A DNA stretch of 64,000 bases from Bimuria novae-zelandiae CBS 107.79 (Eukaryota > Ascomycota > Dothideomycetes > Pleosporales > Didymosphaeriaceae): positions 208,703 through 272,702 of the forward strand of contig ML976681.1 in the NCBI GenBank assembly GCA_010015655.1. The letters run 5' to 3'. Position numbers and translations under genes: made by a program. The notes below the pieces were generated by a model. The model did no database searches and had not been told where the DNA came from. It saw only the letters and a program-made list of their open reading frames with translations. Below, one piece after another: positions 1 through 11,960 of the stretch. The first letter of the stretch is position 1; every line of letters starts with the position of its first letter.

Positions 1-1619
1 AAGCATATAATAACTAGCCTAATTAGGCCTCGCGTATTACGTAAGCTAATAACGTAAGCTAAATCTTAGGCTTACACTAAGGCCTAAAACCCTTGTTCTT
101 ACTCTCTACTTAGTAGCTTACCTTATCCCGGAGGCTCCCTAACCCGTAAGTATAACCTGACCAATCTATGGCAGTCTAGGGTGCCTGACCCTAGATGCCC
201 CCCATTTCGGTACCTAGCCGCTCTAAATTTAGGGGTTGTGAAGGTAGACTAACCTAGTGCAGGCCTGTTAAGTCGTCCCTATACTTATTACTTCTCTACC
301 GCCCTCTTCAGCAACCTTTAGACTTTGTCTAGACATACCTACGCTATTTAGCACTATAAGTACCGCAAATACTATCCTTAAGGCCCTAGTTAATAAGGCG
401 CGTGCGAGCGTAGTTAGTACTATTAACCTATACTATACCTGCCTTCCTATTATCCTAGATAGCCTTAAGTAGTCTAATTATAAAAAGATAAAGCTCTGCT
501 GGTTTTAGGTTAAGGAGATACGTTGTGTTTAGTCTAGGGTAGTATATGTTAATCTCGGCCTAATAGATTTAAAAGACTATAATTCGATCTGCCGCTACAA
601 TGCCTGCTACGGCGATAGTAGGGATTATTAGCAGGTAAGTCGGCGCTTTAAGGGTTATATAGGGGTTTTAAGGCTAATTAGTAGTAGATACCTAAAGATA
701 ACTTAGAAAACGTGTTAAGTGCCCTAATTACCCTTATACCGCGCTTAAGCTAAATTAATGCGTACACATGCAACGCGATTAACCTCTCTAAATTAAATAA
801 GGCATTAGTAAAGGCCACCGCGCAGGTACTAGAGACAGAATAGAGTAATATTATTATATAAGTATTATCTAGTATAATTAAGGGTTATCTGGACTAAGTC
901 GCATAGGGCCACCAGATCTAAATTCTGTAGAAACCTGTTAACCCCCTACTACTTAGGTTATAACACCTGGCCTCCTGAAGAGATTATTCTGGTAGTAGGC
1001 CTCTCTATTAAGGAGAAGCAAAAGAGAAAAGCTTCTACTATAGAGAGGGGTAGTTTAACCTCCCTAGTTGCTACTAGTGCTCTCACCCCTAGGCGCAAGA
1101 AGGTTACTCCTAAGTTAGTAAGGGTTCTTAACCCTAATCCCAGGTTATTAATACTAATTTAGGGTAGTTAGCGTTTAAGGCTAGTGTCCTAGCCACGCTA
1201 GACTTCCTTACGGAGGAAGTAAAGAAGAAGATTAAAAGTAAGGGTAGTTAAGAGACTTTTTAGTAAGCCTATAAGTCTAAGCGCCTAACTAATTAAGAGG
1301 GTTATCTAGTATAATTTAGGGATTCCTGCCCCTATTAACGGTGTCCGGATTTTATTTACGTTCTATACCCTTAGGTAGTTTTAATTAGGTTTTGGTTAGC
1401 TATAATTGCGTTAGGTACGGTCCGAATAGGCTTGTAAGCCTTTGTTAGGCCCCGAGAGGCGTGAATAGGCCTAGATAGCTTATTCTAGTCTTTAGTCTAT
1501 TTAAGAATCCTTTACCTTATTTATTCTAGTATTTCGCAGCCTATAAAGTGTACTCTTTAGGGTAATTTATTACTAATTACTATCGAGTGCTGTCTTCCTC
1601 CTTCTCTAGGGGGGCGACC
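1..1619. other. Unassigned RIP-degraded sequence at left edge
   Basis: I see no open frame longer than a few dozen codons and no motif that I can place. The base composition is as TpA-rich as the recognised elements, so it is probably another old repeat. A short lysine/arginine-rich plus-strand stretch lies near 1010-1130. The 3' LTR expected for the minus-strand gypsy element G1 should fall here, but I could not match it to the right-hand LTR at 6772-6976. It may be deleted, diverged beyond recognition or displaced by another insertion. Confidence 0.4.
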
Positions 1620-1639
1620 CCGCCTCTTAGGCTCCTATC

Positions 1640-4600
1640 TAGGGCGACCTTTAGTCTCCTTGTCTAAGCCCTTTAGGAACTACTTTATCGCCCCTTTAGA
1701 GATCTTCTTTATAGATAACTACTAGTTCTTATCGCTATCGTATCCTTTTCACTTAACTTTATACAGCTATTCTCTGTCTTAGAGTACCCTAGATCTAATT
1801 CCTTTAATTAGGTATATATCCTCTCTTACTTATAGTATAATAACCTTAGGCGGGCTTTGCTCTTGTTATAGTAGTCCTTTTAAGGCTACCTAGTTTAGGA
1901 GAGACACATAGAACACTAGGTAAATATTAAAGTCCTTTAGCAGCTCTAGCTTATATGCCTATTAACTAATCCGCCATTTTACCCTATAGGAACCCTAGGA
2001 CTTATAGTTAAGTTTCTTCTTAGGCCTAGTTAACCGTATATTGCGGGCGTCGAGGTATACTATGTCCCCTACTATAAAGGTTTAGGCCTTATGCTTCCTA
2101 TTATACCACGTCGCCTAGTACGCCTGTGCCCTAAGGATCGCTTGGGTTATCCAGACCCTAGTCTAGGCTAGAACTATCGCTCTGGCCCTTACCGTAGGTA
2201 CTAACCCGCGCAACTATACTTCTCGGGGCAGGCCTACTATTAGTAGATTTAGGCCGTACACTATAATAAATGGCGACACTCCTATAGAGCTATAGATACT
2301 ATTATTATACAAATATTCTGCTTTAGATAGAAGGTCCGCCTAATTAGATTATTTATAGTTATAGAACACTCGAAGGTACTATTTAAGCGTTTAGTTTTAT
2401 CGTTCTATTTGTTTATCTGTCTGCGGGTAGAAGGCAATAGAGAGGAGTTACTTAGTTCTTAAATATTAAGTAAAGGTACTCTAATAAGCTAATATAAATA
2501 GGCTACCTCTGTCTGTAACTATTAACTTTAGAGGGCCGTGTAGGCGTAGAACCTCTCTCCTAAAGACCTTAGCTAGCTCTACTACCTTTAGGTCCTTTCG
2601 CGTGGGGATATAGTGTGCCATCTTAGAAAACTAGTTAATAATTACTAGAATACTATTATAACGATAGGCTCTAGATTTGCTCTTAGGTAGATCTATTACT
2701 ATGTTTATAGCGATATTCTCCTAGATACCCCTTAGGACTAGTAGGCTATTAAGTTGGCCGTACGTCGCGTGTTAGACAGGTTTCGCCCTAAAGCACGCTT
2801 AATAGGTCTAGACGTAGTTCTTTACGTATTATTAAACACTAGGCCACTAGAACTCTTATAGCACTAGCTCTAAGGTCTTAATAAAACTAAAATAGCCCGC
2901 GAGGGGGTTATCGTAGCATTATTAAAGGACGTATACTCTCGCTAGAGGTGGCACGTATAGCCTATTCTCGTACCATAATAGGTTGGCTGGTCTAATTATC
3001 TAGCGCTTTAGCCATTCCGGCTTTGCCATCTCTAGCCCTTAAAGGTACTAGAGGATTTGTTCTGCAGTTTCGTCCCCCTAGCTATTTCTCTTTAATAGCT
3101 CTACTATAGGGTAAGTGCTTGCTAAATTGTTTACTATCGCCTCCTTAGTCGCCAACGTTCTAGGTCTAGTAACCCTTGTCGCTACTACTAGTCTAGGGCT
3201 TCCTGCCTACTTTAGTAGCTATAAACTACCTACCACGCCTACTTCGTCCGAAGCGTTGCCTTTTAGCTATAACTTATGCTATAGGGCCTTAAGGAGTCTC
3301 TACTAAGAACTACCTATCCCGCCTAAGCTTGTTTCCTCCTCTAACTCGTAGTCAGGTCTCTATAATAGTCTATTAGCGGGATTTGTCCTTCCTAGATAGT
3401 GTTTAATTTTAAAATTAAACGTCGTGAGCTATTCGGCCCACCTTGCCTACTATTTAGTTAAGACTTTTATAGATATAAACCCTTATAGGTTAGCATAGTT
3501 AGTTAGAAGCTCGACCTTCTTACTAATACTCTCTAGGTAGTGTTGCTAATACTTAAAAGCTTTAATAATTGCTAGTAACTTACTATTATACGTGTTATAG
3601 TTTCGTTCTGCCTAGTTTATCTTACGCGAATAAAAAGTAACTAGGTGCTATTATAGCTTCCTATGTTTATCTAATTACGGTTAGCTTAAGATACCCAAGA
3701 TCGCGAAACCTAAAGCGTTAATTTCTACTCTCGAGGGTCTTCTAGGGTTAAAGTGGGCTAGTAAGGGCCCTTACATAAAGCTCTCTTTTAGCTAGTAGAA
3801 GGAGGCCTTAGCCTGCTTTAATAGGCTTATTATAATTAATTCCTCGAGTCTTTATTGCTGTCCGCCCTTAGTGGCTCCCTCTAGCCTTCTTATTAAGGCG
3901 TAAAGGGGTGCCGCTACTTAAGAGAATTCTTCTATAAACCTTTAATAGTAGTTAGCAAAGCCAAGGAAGATCCTAACTACTTAGACTAAGTTTAGTTTAG
4001 GCTAATCTTTTATAGAGGCGACGCGGTCCTCCTCTATCTCTATACTATTTAGGAATACTATAAAGCCTAGGTATCCCACCTTGCGTGTGTGGAATTTATA
4101 TTTAGACAGTTTAGTATATAGCTGGCGTTTAATAAGGCGTTCTAGCACCGTCTAAACGTGCTAGATATGTTCCTCCTTTATCTTAGAGTAGATAAGGATA
4201 TTGTCGAGGTACATAATATAGTAGATATCGAGAAGGTTCGATAGTGTGTTATTAATATGGTTTTAGAAGGTCGCAGGCGCGTTTATTAAGCTAAAAGGCA
4301 TTACTATGTATTCGTACTATTTATACCTTATTTAGAAGGCTATCTTCCATTCATCTCCTGCCCTAATTCGGACGCGGTGGTAGGCGTCCCTTAGGTCTAG
4401 TTTAGTGTAGATCTAGGTATCCCCTAGTTGGGTAAGGGATTCCTGTATTAAGAGAAGTAGGTATTAGTTCTTTATTATAACTATATTTAGTCCCCTATAG
4501 TTAACGCAGAGGCGAAGGCCTCTATTCTTTTTCTTTACGAAAAGGATTAGTGCCCCGGCGCTTAATCGCGATAATTAAATAAAGCCCTATTTAAGGTTCT

Positions 4601-5229
4601 TCTAGATATAGTCGCGCAGAACTGCCGACTCTAACTCTAATAGACTATAGAGTAGTATAAAAGGCACTTCCTTGCCTTCCTTAATATTAATCTTTATCTC
4701 GTAGGGGCTATGGTTGGTAAGGATACTCGCGGCTTCTTCGGAGAAGGCTTCCTCCCACCGTCCCTAGTATTCTTTAGGTAGCGTCCTAGGTGGGCCTCTT
4801 AATGTGTCCTTTAGGGTGGCATATATAATAAAATAGTTATTTACTATGTCTTTAGCCGTGCCGGCGAACTCTTCTACTAATTTAGTAAAGATTTTAGTCT
4901 ATTTGCGCTTCCTATGGGCGAAGCGAATAGTCTTGTTATAGAAGTTTATGATAGGGTTCTATTCTGCTAGCCAAGATATTTCTAGGACTATGTTAAATCT
5001 ACTAATATTACTAACTGTAAACAGGCAACTATTGCTCTCGGTTTTACCGCAATTATTTATAATAGTGTAGGGGAGCTTCGCCTAGCCTAAAACGCCTAAG
5101 TCTTGTCTATTTAGCGCCACGTAGCGTTTGCCTTTTATTATTGTTACTGTAACCCCTAACCGCTTTATTAAATTGCTGCTAACGAAATTCGCTTTAGCTC
5201 CGTAGTCTACTAGGGCTTTAATTTATTAT
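1640..5229 (-). pseudogene. pol: G1 pol pseudogene: protease, RT, RNase H, integrase, chromodomain
   Basis: The protease region reads ALVDYGAKANF near 5209 (family: D[ST]GA). RT is clear: [14 protein letters not shown] near 4560-4504, then KLDLRDAYHRVRI, GDEWKIAF, YIVMPFSLINAPATF and the catalytic box YLDNILIYSK near 4215-4180, where the second Asp of YLDD has become Asn. The integrase core reads WENIAINIVIDLPKSK near 2740-2690, then ILVIIN and FSKMAHYIP. A C-terminal chromodomain-like stretch, YKVK(stop)KGYDSDK near 1765-1735, keeps the KWKGY core with Trp changed to stop. The order is that of chromoviruses, whose chromodomain usually directs insertion to heterochromatin. The gene cannot make protein as it stands. 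Confidence 0.85.
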
Positions 5230-6763
5230 TAGTTACCCTTGTGCTGTACTTTACTATCTAGCGCGATTAGTAAGCTACTGCTCTTATCCCTAGGGGTCCT
5301 TATAGCTACGACTAGTTATTATTAACCCTTATTATAGTTAATCTTGCCTATAGACTATTAGGCCTTCTAGTCTACAGCTTGTCTTTCCCCGCCTTAGCCT
5401 TGTACTTTGAACAGGACGCCTTATAATAGCCTAGTTCGTGGTAGTAGAAGTATTAGTTCTTGTCCCTATTCTCTACTGCCTAAGCCTTCTTCTTGCCATC
5501 CTTGTCGCGACGGTCGCTATCGTGGCGTCTCTAGTATAGTCTTGTGTTATTTAACCTAGATCGCTTTCGATCGCGCCTTTTATTAGCTAGCTCGTTAAGG
5601 AAGTTATTATTAACATCGTGTATACGTTGTTTCCCTAACTTATAAGGTTTTAACGCTTACTAATGCATATTTGCCTTCGCTTCTAAGCAAGAGAGGCTCT
5701 TCTATTTACGCAGCTACTATTTAAGGCGTTCTTAGATTTTCTTATCTAGTGCTATGTAGAAGTTATTAATATAGTCTTTATTATTATTATCTAAGGCCTT
5801 CTCTAGGTCGCATTCCTTCTATTAGTCCTTAAGGTAGTTAAGGAGTTCTATAGGGGTCTTCTTGCCTTATTTAGCTACCTTAATCCTTTAGCGAGCGGCA
5901 CTCTTTCGCTCTTAGGCTAATCCTAGGGAGTCTACTATAGTCTGCTATAGAAGGTCCCAGGTGACTTTCCTGTGTCGCTTTCGCTCTAGGATCTTGGCGA
6001 CTGTTTGGTTCTAGTAGTTACGTTGTGTATCTTCTAAGTATCTTACTGCGAACCTAACCTGCGCTTTATTAGTTTTAAGGGTAAGTAAGAAGTCGATATA
6101 GTCTTTATAAGCCCTCTTTTATAAGTTTAGTTTCTTGCAACCCCTACCCTTAAATTAAGGGGGTTCTAGTAGCTTTAATAGCTATGCGTTTAGGGCAGTA
6201 GCTACTATTTAGATTTAACGTTCTTTATCGCGACTAGTATAGGCCTAGCCTCGTCTATCCTTCTTCCGCGGGCGTTGGATGCTTTTAGAGGCCCTAAATT
6301 AGTCTTAACTAGTATTATCTAAGCTTAAGGACGCGTCCTTTATTAAGCTATTACTTAATAGGTTATTGCTTATGTCTTTAGCCTTGTCCGGGTTGCCGTG
6401 ACCCTCCTTAGGCTCTAGGGAGTTATTAGAGATGCTAGTAGTTATTATCTTATTCCTAACTAGGGTCTTGCCTTTAGATTAGTGACGCTCTGCTATTAGG
6501 GAGGCCTCTAGTTCCTGGATACGTTATTAGAGCTATAGCATGCCTAGGCGTTCTTAGAAAGTAACTTCCTTTAATTATTAGTTATTATTACTACCTATAA
6601 CGGTAGGAGGGTCTTCCTCTAGGTTTATAGGTGTTATTAGGTCTTCTATAGGCGTTATAACTATTAGAGGCTCTTATTTAGAAGGTCCTGCGAGTAGTAA
6701 CCTACTTTAAGGGTTTCCTGCTATTTTTAAGGTCTGGCGGGTAACACTTCGTGTCGATTCCAT
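5230..6763 (-). pseudogene. gag: G1 gag (nucleocapsid) pseudogene
   Basis: The ATG at 6763-6761 opens MESTRSVTRQTLKIAG and sits about 9 bases inside the presumed LTR boundary, which fits a gag start. Near 5385-5455 the minus strand reads a CCHC zinc knuckle of the form CX2CX4HX4C, in which some Cys and His codons now read Tyr, as expected for G-to-A RIP changes. The protein would coat the element RNA in cytoplasmic particles. Many stops interrupt it. The 3' limit is approximate, because gag and protease read on without a clear break. Confidence 0.7.
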
Positions 6764-6771
6764 CGTACAGG

Positions 6772-6976
6772 TGAATTAGATATAAGGGGGTAAGGGATCG
6801 TATTATAAAAAGCGCCCTAACTACGGGCGACTTAGTCTATTTATAGTACTAAGGCGATCCCTTAGAGAGGGAAGAGAAGGGCTGCGGCGAGGGAAGTAGA
6901 TAGGCGGAAGGCCCGGATAGCGCCGGTCTAGAGCGGACTAGGGCCGTCGAGGGCCCTCGACCTACGACTCGTGACA
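6772..6976 (-). repeat. G1 5' LTR (right-hand copy)
   Basis: On the minus strand it begins TGTCACGAGTCGTAGG, a TGTCAC start found in several fungal gypsy LTRs. It is GC-rich for about 100 bases and contains a TATAAATAG box near 6840, a plausible promoter for the element transcript. The inner edge is estimated from the gag ATG at 6763. No second copy was found to confirm the boundaries. Confidence 0.55.
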
Positions 6977-7592
6977 GAAATCTTTATAAATATAGGTAAA
7001 AGTGGCATATAGCGGCGTGTAAGAATTTAAGTATGCTCTATAGAAACTATTTACTAATTATAAAATATTTTTTAGCGAGCTATGATCTTTGCTTGCGCTT
7101 TACTTAGTACATATAATAAGTATCTATAGAGACATACACATGCAAGGCTACTATAATTATAAGCACGCTAATAATAATACCTCTAACGCGTACTACACGG
7201 ATTAATAATACGATAGAGGTTACCGAGGTCGCGGGCGCGGCTATGACCGAAAAGTATATAGATAATCCAACTAAGGGGGATTTAGAGGAGGATTTAGAAG
7301 AGGATTAAGAGGCGGCAGATATAGACAAAGTAATAATAAAAAGCTATATATTATCTATAGTAAAAAAGGCTATTAGTTAATAAACTATAGCTTTAAGGAA
7401 TAAGGGACTGCTTAATTATTATATATTATAAAATATCCTAACGCGACACTAGGGGATTACGCTATATATATAGCTAAAAGTAAAAGTAATAAGCTTAATA
7501 GCTAGTACTCTAAGAACAAGGATAATAAGATAAAAGATAATTAAATATAATTTACTAATAGCTATTTTACAGATGCTGTATTTATCTACTAG
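6977..7592 (+). pseudogene. gag: Copia B1 gag C-terminal region, split by A1
   Basis: The plus strand encodes an RGG-type linker (YRGRGRGYDRK, then GGFRGGFRRGLRGGRY) at about 7205-7325. It is followed by a degraded zinc knuckle near 7335-7400 that aligns with the C-x-x-C-x4-C-W-S-x-K-H type of fungal copia gag. Stops replace several codons. The frame is broken at 7592 by copia A1 and continues at 17929 with protease and integrase of the same family. The N-terminal half of gag is missing at the junction with G1. Confidence 0.7.
7588..7592 (+). repeat. Target-site duplication ACTAG of copia A1
   Basis: ACTAG lies immediately outside both ends of A1 (7588-7592 and 17924-17928). Five bases is the usual copia duplication, and the exact match confirms A1 as a single insertion event. 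Confidence 0.92.
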
Positions 7593-7765
7593 TATTAGAT
7601 AGAATAAGCTACGGTAAGGTTAGATCTGTATAATCGAGCAGGGACCACTTGGCTTGGCACACTAGTAAAATATCCAAAACCAACTAAACACAGTGGATAA
7701 TACAACAAAAAAAACAATAAATACTATTAAGTTGCATTAACATCTACTTATTATACTATTTAACA
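7593..7765 (+). repeat. A1 5' LTR (173 bp)
   Basis: It begins TATTAGATAG (original TGTTAGATAG, G to A) and ends ATTTAACA. It matches the 3' LTR base for base in length, and the differences I noted are transitions to A or T. It contains the marker string CAGGGACCACTTGGCTTGGC, present in both copies. Confidence 0.93.
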
Positions 7766-7783
7766 ATTAAGAGTCTCACTGCC
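7766..7783 (+). other. A1 presumed primer-binding region
   Basis: ATTAAGAGTCTCACTGCC directly follows the 5' LTR. The same word with one C-to-T change lies at the equivalent place in A2 (minus strand, 13166-13149), although the LTRs of the two elements differ. Conservation at this spot fits a tRNA primer-binding site, but I could not match it to a particular tRNA, so the role is inferred. Confidence 0.5.
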
Positions 7784-7797
7784 CTGACTAATACAAT

Positions 7798-8133
7798 ATG
7801 GCGCAACTCTTAAACCGCGATTCTACAGTACACCTGAACACCTCCGCAGACCACAGGGGGTGGAGAATATAACTCTAGGCAAGATGCGTAGTACATAACA
7901 TTTAGGATAAAGTTAATCCGAATTTAACCACGCTATTAACCCCAAAACCACTACTAATAAGGGCTCTAGTTGTTACTAACTACGCGCTAGCCGCGAATAT
8001 CAAAGTCCTAATAAGACTAACTAAACTATTAGCTAGAGGCTAGAAGGCTTTTAAAGAAGACCTTAAATACTATAAGATCCTCTTTAAGCAATATAAGAGC
8101 GATTAACACGAATATAAAAAGGAGTAATTAAGC
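7798..8133 (+). pseudogene. gag: A1 gag, N-terminal part, split by A2
   Basis: The ATG at 7798 opens MAQLLNRDSTVHLNTSADHR, 33 bases inside the LTR boundary. A later stretch (RCVVHN..DKVNPNLTTLLTPKPL, then KAFKEDLKYYKILFKQY) resembles the equivalent part of the A2 gag (RCVAYNTWAQVNPDL, then YKEDLDLYKL). The sequence stops at 8133, where copia A2 inserted, and resumes at 13348. Two or more stops show RIP damage. Confidence 0.75.
8129..8133 (+). repeat. Target-site duplication TAAGC of copia A2
   Basis: TAAGC abuts the outer edges of both A2 LTRs (8129-8133 and 13343-13347). It marks the precise point in the A1 gag where A2 landed. Confidence 0.93.
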
Positions 8134-8309
8134 TATTAGATGTCACGTCTTAATGGATGTCCTAATGATTCGGGGGGTTGAATTAATGTATTGGGTTGTT
8201 CTTCCTGTCTACGGGGTTCCCTCGGCAGGTTCTATGTGTTCTCGGTTAATCCCCAGCCTTTTTCGGGCTACCCCTGATCCTCCGAACTTGATATACTTTT
8301 TATCTAACA
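8134..8309 (-). repeat. A2 3' LTR (176 bp)
   Basis: The plus-strand reading runs from TATTAGATG to TTATCTAACA. It pairs with 13167-13342; observed differences between the copies are G/A or C/T. A chance open frame at 8153-8365 lies within and beyond it and is not a gene. Confidence 0.93.
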
Positions 8310-8329
8310 CACCCCCTCAGCTTGGAGCC

Positions 8330-11300
8330 GTTCGAGCCATGGCTAAGGTTATTAGACAAGGGTGAGGTTATTAAGCTGGTCTTAAATCTCCTCTAAAGGT
8401 GCTTTATTAGCTACCTTTTAATCCCTTACCTCCACTAGTCCTAGTTACTTTAGGAAGTTCTGCCACTAATTTACCAGGAGTGCTTTAGTTAAGCCATTTG
8501 TAATTATCTCTACGGATTTAGTGTATTCTACCTTTATCCTTCCCCTAGTTACTTCCTGTCGGAGCTAGTAGTTATATATATTAACGTGTTGAAGCTTTGT
8601 ATGCAGCTTCGAGATCTCTTGCGTTACTAGCTAAATAGTTTGCTAGTTATTACATTAGATTATAATAGTAGGGCTAGGTAGCTTAACTTTTAGTTCCTCT
8701 ATTAATCTTGATATAAAGATGGCTTCCTTTGCAACTTGCGCCAGAGCAAGGAGCTTGGCTTTTATAGTTAACGTAGTAATAGTGTCTTATTTACTTGCAC
8801 GCCATGTAATAAGGCTGTTAAATAGCTTAATAGCGTAGTCTTGCGAGCTCTTACAATCTAGAGTATTATCCGCAAATAAGGTATTACTTACTACCTGCAA
8901 GGATTTGCCTCCTCTAAGTTAAAATGTCTTCTACTTTATTTTGTTAAGGTACAGCAGGGCTCGGTTAGCCGCATAATAATATTCTAGACCAGGATTTGAT
9001 AAGAATCTCGCTAGCCTTGAGGTTGCGAATGCAATATCCGGTCGGGTACTAATAGCTACATATAGGAGTAATCCAATCTTACGTTGGTATTTATTAATCT
9101 TTATAAGCAAAGCCAGCCCTTCTCTCGGCTTAAGCTCCCCTATGCCCATTAGGGTGTCATGTTGGATTGTTTGGTTATTAACCAGCTGGCTGATTTTGTT
9201 ATAGTATGCGGCCTAGGAGAGTTAAATAAGTTAGTTCTACTAATCTCTAATTACTTTAATTCCTAGGAACTATAGTAGGTCTTCTCCGCCTATTATTAAG
9301 TATTTCTTCCTAAGTTATTCTACGACTTGCTAAGCTTAGCTAGCTTTATCTTAGTAGTGCGCAATAATGATGTCGTCTATATAAAAGAAAATAATAATAC
9401 TATCCTTAATCATGCAGCATGGCTTATAGGGCACGGTTTAGAAACTAAACTTAATAAGCGTAGCTGTAAACTCTTTTTACTAAAGAAGTAGTAAGATTCG
9501 CAGTCCGTAGAGTGCCTTCTGGACTTTAAGGATAGTACCGGGTTTTTAATATCCAGGCGGCATGCGCATGTAGACTTCTCAATCTAGTAATGCGTGTACA
9601 AACGCGTTAGTAACGTTATATTATATAAGTTTGAGGTCATATTTGGCAGCAATTACTATAAGTAAGTAGAAGGATCTTCCGGCTAATATTACTGCGTAGG
9701 TGTCCTAGGAGGTTATATTGCGTTATTAGTCTCCTCTAACTACCAGTCGCGCTTTGCACTTAATAAACTGGTAATGTTTATTAAACTTATACACATACAC
9801 CTATATATAGTCTAGGATTTGTTGGCCTATTACCTTTACTATCTTATATGGTACTTCTATCCAGGATTAGGTAATTCTATAACTGTCTAGATGCGATTGC
9901 TGCGCTTCCCGGAATAATTCTCCTATTAGATGTTGGTTAAGGTCCGTTTTACAAGTGGGTGGCGGAGGTAACTATAATTAGTAAATCTTAACGCCCTTCG
10001 CTAGTAGTCTTTTTATCTGGGCTTTATTAATTGTGTTCCTATTATGTTTTCTAACCCTTCCTGCTTCCGTTCCTGCCATGAAAGCTGCTGCCCAGGGGAC
10101 TGTCTTAGATAAAGTAATCTCGGGTAGGTTTATATTTTCCCCTATTATTAGCTGTGCTAGCAGAGCTGCAGGTAGTGGAGTTAAAAGTAGTGTTAGGTAG
10201 TAATCTCTAATCTTTCTTCCTCGATAGTAGCCCGGTGGGTCTACTTCGTCCTCTGTGGGTAATTCGTTTTCTGCGACATCGTCTTCGTAGAATGATTCGG
10301 TTTCTGGTTGGTGCACCAGTGGTAGTAGCTTAATTATCTTAATATGTGTAGCTATCTCGGCCAGCGTATTGTGCATAACGTTATCTATTAGATCCTCTAT
10401 CTTCCTGTTAAAGATTATATTTTTATTAAATACGACGTCTCGCGTGCTGATAATCTTAGCTAGCGTTAGTATCTATATTTAGTAAATGTTTAATAACTAG
10501 TATCTAATAAGGTATCCGATCCATGCTTTAGGGTTAAGTCGTTATAGTCTCGATTTTCCATGGTGGGTATTGTCTGTTATAGCGAATGCTTTACATCCGT
10601 ACGCCTTTAGGTGGGCTAAGTTTAGTTTCTTAATAGACGTAACAATCCTATTAGCTAGTAATACTCGTGTAAAGAATATCTTATATAGTGTTTTCTAGTT
10701 ATTCGTGTAGTTTGGCGTTTAATTATATAGATACACTCTAGCTCTTATAATTTTAGGCTAGAGTTCCTATAGAAGGTTTGCGTCCAGACGTATTACGCGA
10801 GATTTTTCTTTATTCACGCCCCCTAAGCGTTTAGCGCTACCGTTTTAAGCTTACGTGTCTAGTGCTAAAGGCTCAATAATTATGCCTAGGCTTTTTAGCC
10901 ATCGCTCGACTTCGGGTTTAACTGTGGTGATCTTATTGTCCGTTTTAATAACTTTTGGAGTGATATCATATTGGTTCTTAAGAAATCCAAAGAAGATTAT
11001 TAATGTCTTAATAATTAACCTTGCCGTTTGGTTATCCGTGAAGTAGAAGTCCTATTAGAGACCAGAATATCTATCCGTAACGAGCATCTAGCTCTTCTCT
11101 TTATTAAACAATAGTAATTCGTAGGTGTGGAAATTAATAAAAAGCCTTTCTACAGGTCCTTACTTATTAATCCTAGGTGCGTGGCTTATCTGCCTTTGCA
11201 TCTTTACTCTTCCACATAAGTTGCACTCTACTGTTATAATTCCCTTAACGCGCACCCCCTTAGCTCGCTACACTAGGTGCTTGATTATGGCGGGTCCTGG

Positions 11301-11960
11301 ATAACTAAGCCTTTTATGCCATAGGAGGGCTAATGCTCTTTAAGGTCGTCGTTGCGTTTAAGAATTATAGGAATGCGTATAGTGCGCTGCATAGTGCACG
11401 GGTTAGTGTTCTAATACCTATTATCTATAAATTTTAGTAAGCTCTCTAATAGTTGTTCCATTTAGTCGCTTTAGGGCAGTAGGCTCTAATTAGGTATCTC
11501 ACTAGAATCCCTTCTGCCTCAGCACTTAGAAGGAGACTAGGTTACATAGCATGTCTAGGCATATTACTACGTTATATAGTACTAGTCTTTTAGCTCCCTG
11601 TTTGTATTTTAGGTTCAAGATAATAGTTCTATATCCCTTTACCCAGATTTAAGTGTCGCCTGCCTATATAAAGTCGCCTTGTGTAGGTGGCCGATAGTTC
11701 TAAATCTAGTCGGGGTCGTTCGTGATGTGGCACGTCGAGCCCGAGTCAAGGATAAAAGAACGCCAAAGAGGATAGTTAAATCGGTCTATAGTAAAGGTCG
11801 TAGAATAGGCGGCTTGCACCTTTAAAATCTATCTTCTATTTAGTTACTAATTAGTAATCTCTAGAGTTAGGGTATAGGAATTCTTAAAGGATAGAGTCTT
11901 AGTTCTAGGTCTACTTTAAGCTCTTAGTAGACTTTGAAAATTAGCATCGTGCTCTTATTT
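8330..11960 (-). pseudogene. pol: A2 pol pseudogene: protease, integrase, RT, RNase H
   Basis: Read leftwards: protease LDSGSTCHITND near 11750-11715; a pre-integrase zinc region (LLWHKRLSYPGP, then ECNLCGRVK) near 11320-11180; and a proline-rich acidic linker open over 9978-10376 (EDEVDPPGYYRGRKIRDYYL). RT follows with the YIDD catalytic box at 9383-9372. An open stretch at 8931-9149 includes LLYVAISTRPDIAFATSRLA, the conserved end of copia RT. RNase H follows near 8900-8400 (ALAQVAKEAIFISRLIEELK). The catalytic Asp pair in YIDD survives, but stops elsewhere kill the frame. Confidence 0.9.

Larger units (their letters stand above)
1620..6976 (-). mobile_element. Ty3/gypsy chromovirus-type LTR retrotransposon G1, RIP-inactivated
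   Basis: Reading the minus strand from 6976 leftwards gives, in order, an LTR-like segment, gag with a zinc knuckle, an aspartic protease, reverse transcriptase, RNase H, integrase and a chromodomain. That is the gene order of Ty3/gypsy chromoviruses. All frames are broken by TAA/TAG codons at positions where the family has Gln or Trp. The right end is the TG...CA-type LTR boundary at 6976. The left boundary is set only by the end of recognisable coding sequence, because no matching left LTR was found. The element abuts a copia gag fragment at 6977; whether G1 inserted into that copia cannot be shown without the left flank. Confidence 0.85.

Noticed and set aside
8153..8365. 70-codon open frame
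   Set aside because: Mostly within the A2 3' LTR on the strand opposite the element; runs into the polypurine tract.
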